From NCBI RefSeq assembly GCF_009863985.1, contig NZ_WEZT01000001.1:47248-111131 (forward strand): a stretch of 63,884 nucleotides of DNA, given 5' to 3'. This document shows, one piece after another, positions 52,629 to 60,321 of the stretch. The notes under the pieces were generated by a model. That model did not search any database. It was not told the DNA's origin and saw nothing but the letters and a program-made list of their open reading frames with translations. The position numbers were made by a program, and so were the translations under genes. Every line of letters begins with the position of its first letter. Positions within the stretch are counted from its first letter, which is position 1. Origin of the DNA: Furfurilactobacillus milii. Lineage in GTDB: Bacteria; Bacillota; Bacilli; Lactobacillales; Lactobacillaceae.

Positions 52629-54209
52629 CTATTTTTGTGCATGATGTGGTTCCTTAATCATAAATCCTGCGGCAACCGCACCCACAACAACTAGGGTAAT
52701 AGCCGTCATAAGAACGCCTTTGTACCCTTGATTAAACGCGCTGAACACTGCTTTGTTCATTTGTCGTAGAACTTCCGGACCGTTTGCATAATGTTCGGTG
52801 AATCTCTTTGCGCTTTCAACAACAGTATGGCCGGCCATTGGTCCCGCTTGGTGAAGGCCTTTCGTTATTCCCGTCACTGCTTGTTGTGGTAACTGACTAA
52901 TTGCCTTTATGTTTGTCGCAACTGTGGGGTCATAAATATGGCTCAAACGTAAACCATAAATAACCACTCCAAAACTGATCCCTAATTGTCGAAAGACATT
53001 CATCACCCCACTTGCCATACCAACCTGACTCATTTTTACACTATCCATCGCTGCCGAGGACAACGGTGGGTTCACAATTGCATTGCCGATGCCTAAAAGG
53101 GCAAAACCGGCCACAAAGTCGATATACATAACATTGAGGCTAACAGCATGATAAATAACCAAAAAGCCACAGCCAATTAATAACAGCCCACCACTGATCA
53201 TCCAACGTTTTTGCCAACGACCGGATAACATACCCGCAATAGGACCCAAAATCATGCTAAAAATACTGATTGCTAATTGCCTAACCCCCGTTTGCATAGC
53301 AGAATATCCAAGGTAATCCGGCATCCAAATCGTCAGATACGTGAAGAAAGCATATAACCCGGCACCCAAACAGAAAGCAGCAATAATGGTGCCATCGAAC
53401 GAAATTGATTTAAAAATGGTCAAGTCAATCATCGGACTCTTAAGGTGACGTTCCAGCAAAACAAAGCCAATTAGTAACACAATTCCCGCAATCAAATAAC
53501 CGGCAACGTGCAAGTTTGACCAATGCCATGCTGAATGAGTCTTTTTTTGAACCAGGCCGAATACAAGACTAAACACCATTGCAATACTTATCAGCATGCC
53601 AATCCAGTCAATTGAACCCTGTCGATTACCGTAGCTTTCATCAACAAAGTAGATAGCACCTAACAATGCGATAACACCAATAGGCACATTGATCATAAAA
53701 ATAGCACGCCAATTGAATAGCTGAATTAAGTACCCGCCAAGTAACGGCCCCATAGCGGTGGCGACCCCAATTACGGAACTCCAAATACCAAACGCCAGTC
53801 CGCGATCACGACCGACAAAAGTAGATGCCACAATCGTCATCGACAGCCCCATAATGCCTGCGCCACCAATTCCTTGAATCGTTCTGAATAAGTTAAGCTG
53901 TAACCCCGTTGTTGATAGTGCTGAGGCCAGTGATCCTAACGTGAAGATTGTTAATTCAATAAAGAAGATTCGTTTGCGTCCAAAAATATCGCCGAGTTTG
54001 GAAGCAACCAATAAGACAACAGCGTATGCCAGTGTATACGCATTGATGATCCATTGAACGTCACCAAACGACTCATTAAAGCTTTTTTGGATTGTTGGTA
54101 GCGCCACGTTAACGATCGTCACATCCAACAGTGACATAAATACCGCCACACACAGCGTTGCTAAACTGAGCCAACGGCGAGCGCCATTGGCATTAGTCTT
54201 TGTTTTCAT
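52629..54209 (-). CDS. DHA2-family MFS exporter
   Basis: About 526 residues. LLDVTIVNVALPTIQKSFNE near residue 28 and FRTIQGIGGAGIMGLSMTIV near residue 105 are QacA/EmrB signatures, with 14 membrane segments. A loop of about 60 residues precedes the last segment (QLPQQAVTGITKGLHQAGPM). Start ATG at 54209 follows GAGGAGG. It overlaps the end of the PadR gene by 17 bp, so it is co-translated with its probable regulator. Confidence 0.92.
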   Translation of the reverse strand: MKTKTNANGARRWLSLATLCVAVFMSLLDVTIVNVALPTIQKSFNESFGDVQWIINAYTLAYAVVLLVASKLGDIFGRKRIFFIELTIFTLGSLASALSTTGLQLNLFRTIQGIGGAGIMGLSMTIVASTFVGRDRGLAFGIWSSVIGVATAMGPLLGGYLIQLFNWRAIFMINVPIGVIALLGAIYFVDESYGNRQGSIDWIGMLISIAMVFSLVFGLVQKKTHSAWHWSNLHVAGYLIAGIVLLIGFVLLERHLKSPMIDLTIFKSISFDGTIIAAFCLGAGLYAFFTYLTIWMPDYLGYSAMQTGVRQLAISIFSMILGPIAGMLSGRWQKRWMISGGLLLIGCGFLVIYHAVSLNVMYIDFVAGFALLGIGNAIVNPPLSSAAMDSVKMSQVGMASGVMNVFRQLGISFGVVIYGLRLSHIYDPTVATNIKAISQLPQQAVTGITKGLHQAGPMAGHTVVESAKRFTEHYANGPEVLRQMNKAVFSAFNQGYKGVLMTAITLVVVGAVAAGFMIKEPHHAQK

Positions 54210-54735
54210 TCTGTACCTCCTCAATTGTCGCCCTTGTCCATTCCAGTGCCGCCGTTGCTTGAACCTTAGTTAGTGCCATCAATCGAACAGCATCTTTAAA
54301 ATCATCAGGTTCAATATTTGTCTGCTTCATGTATGCTTTGGCTTCAACAGTGTCCTTAATTTTATTCTCTAAGTAATGTTCAAAATCGTTCAAAATACTG
54401 AGTTGCAAGTCCGTTTCAATCTGATGAAAATTACGAAATTTAACTTCATACGTAAAATCAGTGTTTTGATTCAATGGAACTGGATCCGTCATGAGCTCTT
54501 CAAATCGCTCACGCCCTTGCTCCGTCAGTGTGGCATCCTTTTTGCCACGATTAGCGTCATCCTGACTATCTGTTAATGTAATAAATCCCCTAGCCTCCAG
54601 TCGATCCAATAATGGGTAGATCATGCCAAAACTAATTTTCCGTCGATTGCCAACAATTCGTTGTAGGACTGTACGTAGTCGATATCCCGTCATCGTTTTA
54701 TCTGTGAGTTGTCCCAAAACAAATAATTCGTACAT
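54193..54735 (-). CDS. PadR-family regulator
   Basis: 180 residues. MYELFVLGQLTDKTMTGYRLRTVL and KISFGMIYPLLDRLEARGFITLT form the PadR winged helix; the rest is the helical dimerisation domain. It is a paralogue of the regulator at 47612. ATG is preceded by GGAGG. Two operator-like dyads lie at 54750-54799. First gene of the operon with the DHA2 exporter. Confidence 0.9.
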   Translation of the reverse strand: MYELFVLGQLTDKTMTGYRLRTVLQRIVGNRRKISFGMIYPLLDRLEARGFITLTDSQDDANRGKKDATLTEQGRERFEELMTDPVPLNQNTDFTYEVKFRNFHQIETDLQLSILNDFEHYLENKIKDTVEAKAYMKQTNIEPDDFKDAVRLMALTKVQATAALEWTRATIEEVQNENKD

Positions 54736-54749
54736 CGTGATACCTCCAT

Positions 54750-54799
54750 ATATCAGTTTGATATGTAATTCGTGAAATTATCATATATCAGACTGATGC
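54750..54799. promoter_or_regulatory. Twin PadR operator dyads
   Basis: ATATCAGTTTGATAT (54750-54764) is a perfect dyad; ATATCAGACTGATGC (54785-54799) is a related imperfect copy. Centres are 35 bp apart, upstream of and overlapping the padR ribosome-binding region. Confidence 0.7.
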
Positions 54800-54908
54800 A
54801 TTCGTCAATGCTAAACTTAAACCCATTTTTTATAGTTAATCACTTCCATCCTCGGCAACACACTTGTACGATAGTTTTAAAACCTCCGACTCGAAAGATA
54901 ATGGGCTA

Positions 54909-55370
54909 ATGATTTTAAAGGACTACACAAAGATAACTGATCCATCACAATATCCGGACAACCTGTTTTCCAGTGCGTTTGTCATCTGTCAACATCAGAG
55001 ACGATACCTCATTGGTTTTAACAATTGGCGCAAACAGTGGGAAATTCCGGCTGGCAAGCGTGAACCTAAGGACGCGCCAACTGAACCAGTTTTACAAACG
55101 GCTATTCGCGAATTACGTGAGGAGACACACCAAATCGCACAACACTTAACGCTATGTGGGATAGCTACCATCTCCGATGAAGACAAAAATGAAAACAGAA
55201 ATCGCGCTGTTTTTGCCGGTGACGTTCCACAACCAACGCCCTTTATTTTTCACAAAGGTGACGAAATGGATGAAATCCAGTTTGTGCCCAGTCAGTCCCT
55301 AAATACGATCAACATTGACCCCGTCGACTTGGCCATTGTGCGTCAGTTTGAAAAAAATTCTAAAATCTAA
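54909..55370 (+). CDS. Nudix hydrolase
   Basis: About 153 residues. The Nudix box is visible: G of AGKREPKDA, then AIRELREETHQI near residue 78, with the REL-x-EE core. Preceding WEIPAGKRE is typical. It hydrolyses nucleoside-diphosphate derivatives; the substrate is unknown. The start is uncertain: ATG at 54909 has a weak ribosome site, and an earlier TTG at 54864 is possible. The next gene follows 19 bp later, suggesting a two-gene operon. Confidence 0.85.
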   Translation: MILKDYTKITDPSQYPDNLFSSAFVICQHQRRYLIGFNNWRKQWEIPAGKREPKDAPTEPVLQTAIRELREETHQIAQHLTLCGIATISDEDKNENRNRAVFAGDVPQPTPFIFHKGDEMDEIQFVPSQSLNTINIDPVDLAIVRQFEKNSKI

Positions 55371-55389
55371 CAAAAGGACTACTCGAAAT

Positions 55390-56064
55390 ATGGTTAAACA
55401 AGGAAAATACGCCGGCAGCAGTCGGCAAAAACAACTCCGCAATTTACGTCAACGAATCAGTAATAAAGGTCAGCACACGATCAACGAAACCGACTTAGTC
55501 GATTTTTTGCTTGTTCGTTGGCACTTGACTCAACACAATCAGACTCAGTTGGTTGAACAGACAACAGAACACTTCCTGCGCACCTGGATTGAGCAGGCAC
55601 AACATGAAAAAAATCAGGTTTGGAACTTGGCTACCATTACGGTCAACACGTTGAAAGTCTTCGCTATTCAGGTGCCATGGCAATTCTATGCAATCATTAA
55701 TCATGAATGGTCACACCTGCAACGTTTCTTGGTTAAAGAGGTGCCTGCCGTGCCATTGAAGGACCAACTCCTTACAGACAACCAAATGTCCACGAACGAT
55801 TGGCAAACGGCGCTCAGCACTCAATTAACCGTTAATAGCTTTCTGTTAATGTTCCAAGGCAATCAACAACAGCTCAGTCGTGTATCCGACCAGCAAATCG
55901 AACAATTACGCAGTAGTTTTCTGACTGAAAATAGTCTCAACTGGCAGGCCGTTGCCACGGTTTTTCAACCGCTCAAATACACCATCCCTGCAGACGCAGA
56001 TGAAGATAGCGTTCAATGGCTGACGGAGTTAGATGTGCTCACTCCCAATGCACTTCAAAAATAG
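55390..56064 (+). CDS. Uncharacterised protein
   Basis: About 224 residues. The N-terminus is very basic and Gln-rich (GSSRQKQLRNLRQRISNKGQH), and the rest is predicted helical with NQTQLVEQTTEHFLRTWIEQ and LSRVSDQQIEQLRSSFLTEN. No signal peptide or membrane segment, and I do not recognise the family. AAAGGA precedes the ATG. Probably co-transcribed with the Nudix hydrolase; a terminator follows. Confidence 0.65.
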   Translation: MVKQGKYAGSSRQKQLRNLRQRISNKGQHTINETDLVDFLLVRWHLTQHNQTQLVEQTTEHFLRTWIEQAQHEKNQVWNLATITVNTLKVFAIQVPWQFYAIINHEWSHLQRFLVKEVPAVPLKDQLLTDNQMSTNDWQTALSTQLTVNSFLLMFQGNQQQLSRVSDQQIEQLRSSFLTENSLNWQAVATVFQPLKYTIPADADEDSVQWLTELDVLTPNALQK

Positions 56065-56072
56065 TGTTCTCA

Positions 56073-56122
56073 AAAAAGCTCTGCGCAGGCCCACCATGTT
56101 TGGCAGCCTGTGCAGAGCTTTT
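56073..56122. terminator. Bidirectional terminator
   Basis: AAAAAGCTCTGCGCAGGC pairs with GCCTGTGCAGAGCTTTT between convergent genes. Confidence 0.85.
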
Positions 56123-56155
56123 CGCGGTTTCTAAATTAATTTCATTATGTGCTGA

Positions 56156-56983
56156 TTACTTGCTGGCCTTAGCCCCTTTGTTAACATAGCTAAGTGTGCC
56201 AATGGGGCCAGATACTTGAAGCTTACCATTTTTATAGACCAGTTTAGTAACAGCTGCATTCTTCAATGGTTTGCCATCATACTTTTTACTCATCGTGGAC
56301 AAGTATTCATTAATCGACATCCCTGAACTAACAACCAGCACGTTACCACCGCCATCTTTCGAGGTAGTCTTAGCGATATGGTTCAGTTCTGTCGTCATTC
56401 GTTGCTGAACCTCTTTAGCGCTTTCGGCACGGTCAGCCTTTACCAACTTGGTATCCTGACTGTTTTGGGTGTCGAGCTTGTGATATGCATTCTGCAGTTT
56501 ATTCCAGTAATCTTTACCCGTTTTCTGCATAAATTCGTCACCGCTCTTGTATCCGTAAACGCCGGCAATCTTGTTATTGTCAGCGGCAATACTGTCACCT
56601 TCAAAACTACCGTAACCACCTTCGCGCAAATCCTTATTTTGGTTAACGGAAACGTGCTTGTTGCCCGAGTACTTCAACACTTCTTGTGCCGTAACTTCCT
56701 GACGCGTCAAATCTCCAGTGTAGGCAGACTTAAATTTGGTATTCTTCAAACCACGACCGAGGTTATCCGCAACCTTCACCCCATTGCTCGTCAACGGGAA
56801 GTTACTCCAACCTTGTACACGCAGCATAACGTTCGCCGTCGTTTCACCATGACGTGTCAGGTAAATCGTAACTGTTTTATTGCTGGCCGCTTGCGCTGAC
56901 TCACTAGCTACGTTGGCAATACCAAACGTGCCTAAAGCTGTTATAGTGCCTAGAATAAGTGCAAATTTCTTCTTAAATGACAT
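56156..56983 (-). CDS. Exported histidine phosphatase-superfamily protein
   Basis: 275 residues. A signal peptide (KKKFALILGTITALGTFGIANVA ending at SAQA, about residue 32) precedes a phosphoglycerate-mutase-like domain. YLTRHGETTANVMLRVQGW near residue 41 holds the nucleophilic His; LREGGYGSFEG near residue 120 is the usual acid region. The normal SHG motif near the C-terminus reads VLVVSSGMSI near residue 219, with Ser in place of the second His. Activity is therefore uncertain. A near-cre sequence (57011-57024) lies upstream. Confidence 0.85.
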   Translation of the reverse strand: MSFKKKFALILGTITALGTFGIANVASESAQAASNKTVTIYLTRHGETTANVMLRVQGWSNFPLTSNGVKVADNLGRGLKNTKFKSAYTGDLTRQEVTAQEVLKYSGNKHVSVNQNKDLREGGYGSFEGDSIAADNNKIAGVYGYKSGDEFMQKTGKDYWNKLQNAYHKLDTQNSQDTKLVKADRAESAKEVQQRMTTELNHIAKTTSKDGGGNVLVVSSGMSINEYLSTMSKKYDGKPLKNAAVTKLVYKNGKLQVSGPIGTLSYVNKGAKASK

Positions 56984-57039
56984 GTAAAAATCCCCTCAGT
57001 TAAGTGTTTTAGAAACCGCTTACATAAGCATATCAAATA

Positions 57040-57081
57040 AAAACGGTGAGTTCTTCGTTTATTAGAGAACTCGCCGATTTT
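57040..57081 (-). terminator. Terminator of the alcohol dehydrogenase gene
   Basis: On the minus strand CGGCGAGTTCTC pairs with GAACTCACCG and TTTTTATTT follows. Confidence 0.8.
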
Positions 57082-57105
57082 ATTAGGAAATATTCATAAT
57101 GTAAA

Positions 57106-58146
57106 TTATTGACTCACTATGAGTAATGACTTGATAGCTTCACGTTTATCCATTGCAACATATGCATCCGCAATATGATCTAAATCAAACCGCTTGGTAA
57201 ACACCTTACCCGGATGAATATCACCCTTCAACACTGCATCCAAGAGAATGTTCCGGTCATCAGTCGTCACTGAAGCGATCCCACCACGGAGACCAATGTT
57301 TTTCCAGAATAGGTTATTGGTGTTCATATCCGCTTTTTGAGGCACACCAACACGACCAACAACGGCTCCTGGACGGGCAACTTTAACTGCTGTGTCAACG
57401 GATTGTTCTGTTCCGACACATTCTAAAACGGCATCGGCGCCGGCCCCATCTGTCAGGGATATCACGGCCTTCACTGCATCATCCCCACGCTCTGCAACGA
57501 TATCTGTTGCACCAAACGCCTTGGCCAATTTCTGACGATCTTCATGACGACTCATCGCAATAATCCGTTTGGCACCTCGCAACTTAGCAGCAATGACACC
57601 ACATAGACCAACCGCACCGTCACCCATGACAACGACGGTATCATCCTTCTTAACCTCAGCAGACGCCGCAGCGTGATAGCCTGTGGCCATAACGTCGGCC
57701 AGTGTCAACAGATCGTTCAATTGGTCGTCTGTATAATCTGATGGCTGTCCAGGCACCTTAATCAGCGCCCAGTTAGCATTCTTAAACCGTAAATATTCAC
57801 CCTGATAGCCGACCACTTCATCGTCACTTGGATTCAAACAATCACCATCAAAGCCAGCTAAACAAGCTGCACAGTGACCACAACCATGTGTGAACGGTGC
57901 GATGACAACGTCACCAGGTTTGACGTCAGTCACCTCGCTACCAACTGATTCTACGATACCAATAGCTTCATGACCGACTGGCGTATTCTTTGGTCGGTCA
58001 GAAATACCACGATACCACCATAAATCGGAACCACAAACACAGGCTCGGACGATTTTCAAAATAGCATCCGTTGGCTGTTTAATCTCTGGCTTAGGTAATT
58101 CTTGTGCTTCAACTTTACCTGGTTCTACAAAGACTGCTGTTTTCAT
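57106..58146 (-). CDS. Zinc-dependent alcohol dehydrogenase
   Basis: About 346 residues. Catalytic-zinc motif VCGSDLWWYRG near residue 38, GHEAIGIVESVG near 60, and a structural-zinc cluster of four Cys (HGCGHCAACLAGFDGDC) near residue 95. The Rossmann segment is VVMGDGAVGLCGVIAAKLRGA. It oxidises alcohols or reduces aldehydes with NAD(P). ATG at 58146 follows GGAGG. It lies 16 bp after the NAD(P)H-binding protein, so the two share an operon. Confidence 0.92.
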   Translation of the reverse strand: MKTAVFVEPGKVEAQELPKPEIKQPTDAILKIVRACVCGSDLWWYRGISDRPKNTPVGHEAIGIVESVGSEVTDVKPGDVVIAPFTHGCGHCAACLAGFDGDCLNPSDDEVVGYQGEYLRFKNANWALIKVPGQPSDYTDDQLNDLLTLADVMATGYHAAASAEVKKDDTVVVMGDGAVGLCGVIAAKLRGAKRIIAMSRHEDRQKLAKAFGATDIVAERGDDAVKAVISLTDGAGADAVLECVGTEQSVDTAVKVARPGAVVGRVGVPQKADMNTNNLFWKNIGLRGGIASVTTDDRNILLDAVLKGDIHPGKVFTKRFDLDHIADAYVAMDKREAIKSLLIVSQ

Positions 58147-58162
58147 TACTAATGTCCTCCAA

Positions 58163-58768
58163 TTATTTTCTGTTAATACCGAGGCTATCACGTGACCCAT
58201 ACGCAGGATCATGCACGAGATGCACCACTAAGTCAGCGATGCTTTCACGTGAAACATCATGACCGCCAAACGGTTCGCCTTTCTTCGTCACTTGATAGTC
58301 TGTATTGTCCCCATTATCAAACCATCCCGGGCGAATCACCGTATAGTTCAGATCAGATGCCTCAATAATATCGGCAGCATCCCGATATGTTTGCAACATC
58401 GGATTATGTTCAAGGTTACCGTCTGCGCTGACGCTAGCTGGGATCTCATTGTAGATTCCCATCGACGTAATGAATAATAAGCGGCCAACATTGGCACGAT
58501 CCATCGCTGACACAATTGCCGTTGCCATTTCTGGCAGATTGCCACTTAAAGCAGCGAATACAACATCCTGATTTTGAAGTGCATCGTTCAAGATTTGAGT
58601 GTCAGTCACATTTCCCTGAATTGCTCGTTCCCGTTGGTCATTCAGTTTGCCTAATCGGCCGACATTCCGTGCCATTAACGTTAATTGATCGTCTGTGTGT
58701 TCCAAGAAATATTGACGTGTCACCTGACCAATTGAACCGGTAGCGCCGATAATAAGTACGTTTGCCAT
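58163..58768 (-). CDS. NAD(P)H-binding atypical SDR (NmrA-like)
   Basis: 201 residues. ANVLIIGATGSIGQVTRQYFLEH is the dinucleotide motif; VIRPGWFDNGDNTDY near residue 145 is typical of YwnB/NAD(P)-binding SDR_a5-type proteins. No classical Tyr-Lys pair is evident, so it may be a redox sensor or reductase. GGAGG precedes the ATG. First gene of the operon with the alcohol dehydrogenase. Confidence 0.85.
   Translation of the reverse strand: MANVLIIGATGSIGQVTRQYFLEHTDDQLTLMARNVGRLGKLNDQRERAIQGNVTDTQILNDALQNQDVVFAALSGNLPEMATAIVSAMDRANVGRLLFITSMGIYNEIPASVSADGNLEHNPMLQTYRDAADIIEASDLNYTVIRPGWFDNGDNTDYQVTKKGEPFGGHDVSRESIADLVVHLVHDPAYGSRDSLGINRK
58241..58256. other. parS-like core in the NmrA-like gene
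   Basis: A perfect TTTCACGTGAAA core (58243-58254), but the outer first two bases depart from the parS consensus. Confidence 0.4.
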
Positions 58769-58781
58769 TTAATTTACCTCC

Positions 58782-58797
58782 TGTTCCACGTGTAACA
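58782..58797. other. parS-like site
   Basis: TGTTCCACGTGTAACA matches TGTTNCACGTGNAACA fully. It lies just upstream of the NmrA-like start codon, overlapping its likely ribosome site area. Confidence 0.7.
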
Positions 58798-58837
58798 ATT
58801 TTTACTTTACAACCTTACAGTAGCTTGAAGGCAACAC

Positions 58838-60103
58838 TTATTTTTGCTTTTCTGGCAAAATCAAGAAAATCGCTGCCAATAACGAAATCAGCAATAAACC
58901 TGCGCCAATTAAAATAGCATAGTGAAATCCTATTACCTGATTTTTAAACAGACCTTGAACGCTAACCAAAATTGACAATCCGACAGACCCACCAATTTGA
59001 TGCATCACGTTGACAACACCGGACGCCGCACCAGCGTCCCTTACATCAGTGTGTGCCACACCCGCAGCAGTAAACGGACTGAGCGAAAGCCCTTGTCCAA
59101 TATCAATTACCAGCATTGGTAAGGCGATGCCGATCGTTAGTAAACGCCCATTACCAAACTTCGCCGTCAAACGTGCCACTTGTAACGCCACAATAAAGTT
59201 AACAATCGTCAATGGAAAGAAAGCGACACCGGCCATTAACGCACTAAAACCTAATTGTCTTTGCATCAGTTGCGGTGTAATAAACCAAAAGCCAAGCATG
59301 GAGCCCAAATATAAGAAACGTCCTAAGTAAGCGCCAATACGTTCACGATTCTTAAACAACCGTAACGGCATAATCGGCTGGCTTGTTCGATATTCTTGGT
59401 AAGCGAAAATTGCCAGCAGCACAATTGCTAGTATGAGCGCAGATAGCTTTCCCCAAGTACCAACAATGCTGTACACCAATGCGCTCATTCCAAATAAAGA
59501 ACTTAATGTGCCAATCCAATCCAGCTTTCCAGATCGGCCACCATCCTTTTGCAAATGACGAACAGATAAGTAGTACATCCACATACTGATAGGCACGTTG
59601 ATGAAAAAACCAACACGCCATGTCAGCAGGCTTGCAAACACACCGCCAATAACTAAGCTAACACTCGCACCAATTCCGGCCATAGCACCATAATATGCAA
59701 TGGCACGTACACGTGCAGGGCCTTCATAAGTATCCATCAAAATAGCCAAGGTCGTCGGTGCAAGAATGGCCGAGCCAATTCCTTGAAAGGCTCTGGATGC
59801 GATAATCATCGGTGCATTAACTGATAATCCAACTAGTAGCGAACCTATTCCAAAGATAACCAGACCAATTTGAAATACACGTCGCCGGCCAAACAAATCC
59901 CCTGCCCGACCGTCAAGTAGCAAAAATCCACCAAACGTTAACGAGTAGGCGCTACTGACCCAAGATAAAGTTTGCTGATTTAACTGTAAATCTTGAGCAA
60001 TTTTAACAGTTCCCGTAAAAATAATTGAATTATCGAGCAAGATCATAAAATAACTCATCAAAATAACTAATAGTATCCAATCAAATCTTTTCTTTGTTGC
60101 CAT
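58838..60103 (-). CDS. DHA2-family MFS transporter, shortened
   Basis: 421 residues, shorter than the usual 450-500. LLDNSIIFTGTVKIAQDLQLN near residue 22 and SRAFQGIGSAILAPTTLAIL near residue 100 are DHA2 signatures. Near residue 325 GRLLTIGIALPMLVIDIGQGLSLSP runs on without the usual extra membrane segment before the ...GLxxxP motif, suggesting an in-frame loss of about 30 residues. Function may be impaired. No adjacent regulator of its own. Confidence 0.88.
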   Translation of the reverse strand: MATKKRFDWILLVILMSYFMILLDNSIIFTGTVKIAQDLQLNQQTLSWVSSAYSLTFGGFLLLDGRAGDLFGRRRVFQIGLVIFGIGSLLVGLSVNAPMIIASRAFQGIGSAILAPTTLAILMDTYEGPARVRAIAYYGAMAGIGASVSLVIGGVFASLLTWRVGFFINVPISMWMYYLSVRHLQKDGGRSGKLDWIGTLSSLFGMSALVYSIVGTWGKLSALILAIVLLAIFAYQEYRTSQPIMPLRLFKNRERIGAYLGRFLYLGSMLGFWFITPQLMQRQLGFSALMAGVAFFPLTIVNFIVALQVARLTAKFGNGRLLTIGIALPMLVIDIGQGLSLSPFTAAGVAHTDVRDAGAASGVVNVMHQIGGSVGLSILVSVQGLFKNQVIGFHYAILIGAGLLLISLLAAIFLILPEKQK

Positions 60104-60202
60104 GTTGTCCTCCTGTTGTTATGCAATGTTTGAAAGCTTAGACCTTCATCTGCACTTCAACGCAACAAGAAAATTTTCTTTTTTTGGCGAATCGCCATTC
60201 AA

Positions 60203-60251
60203 TAAAAAAAACTGCTAACCACTACCCTCATTAGGTAATCAATTAGCAGTT
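60203..60251 (-). terminator. Terminator of the transketolase gene
   Basis: On the minus strand ACTGCTAA pairs with TTAGCAGT and a run of eight T follows. Confidence 0.82.
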
Positions 60252-60321
60252 CCATTTTTAATCTTTCACAGTCCTGTATTCTTAAAACCGGTCAATAGAC
60301 CAAGGTATGCTTAAAAATCAG

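Noticed and set aside
57011-57024. cre-like sequence upstream of the exported phosphatase
   Set aside because: One mismatch at a conserved central base; too weak to list as a separate site.
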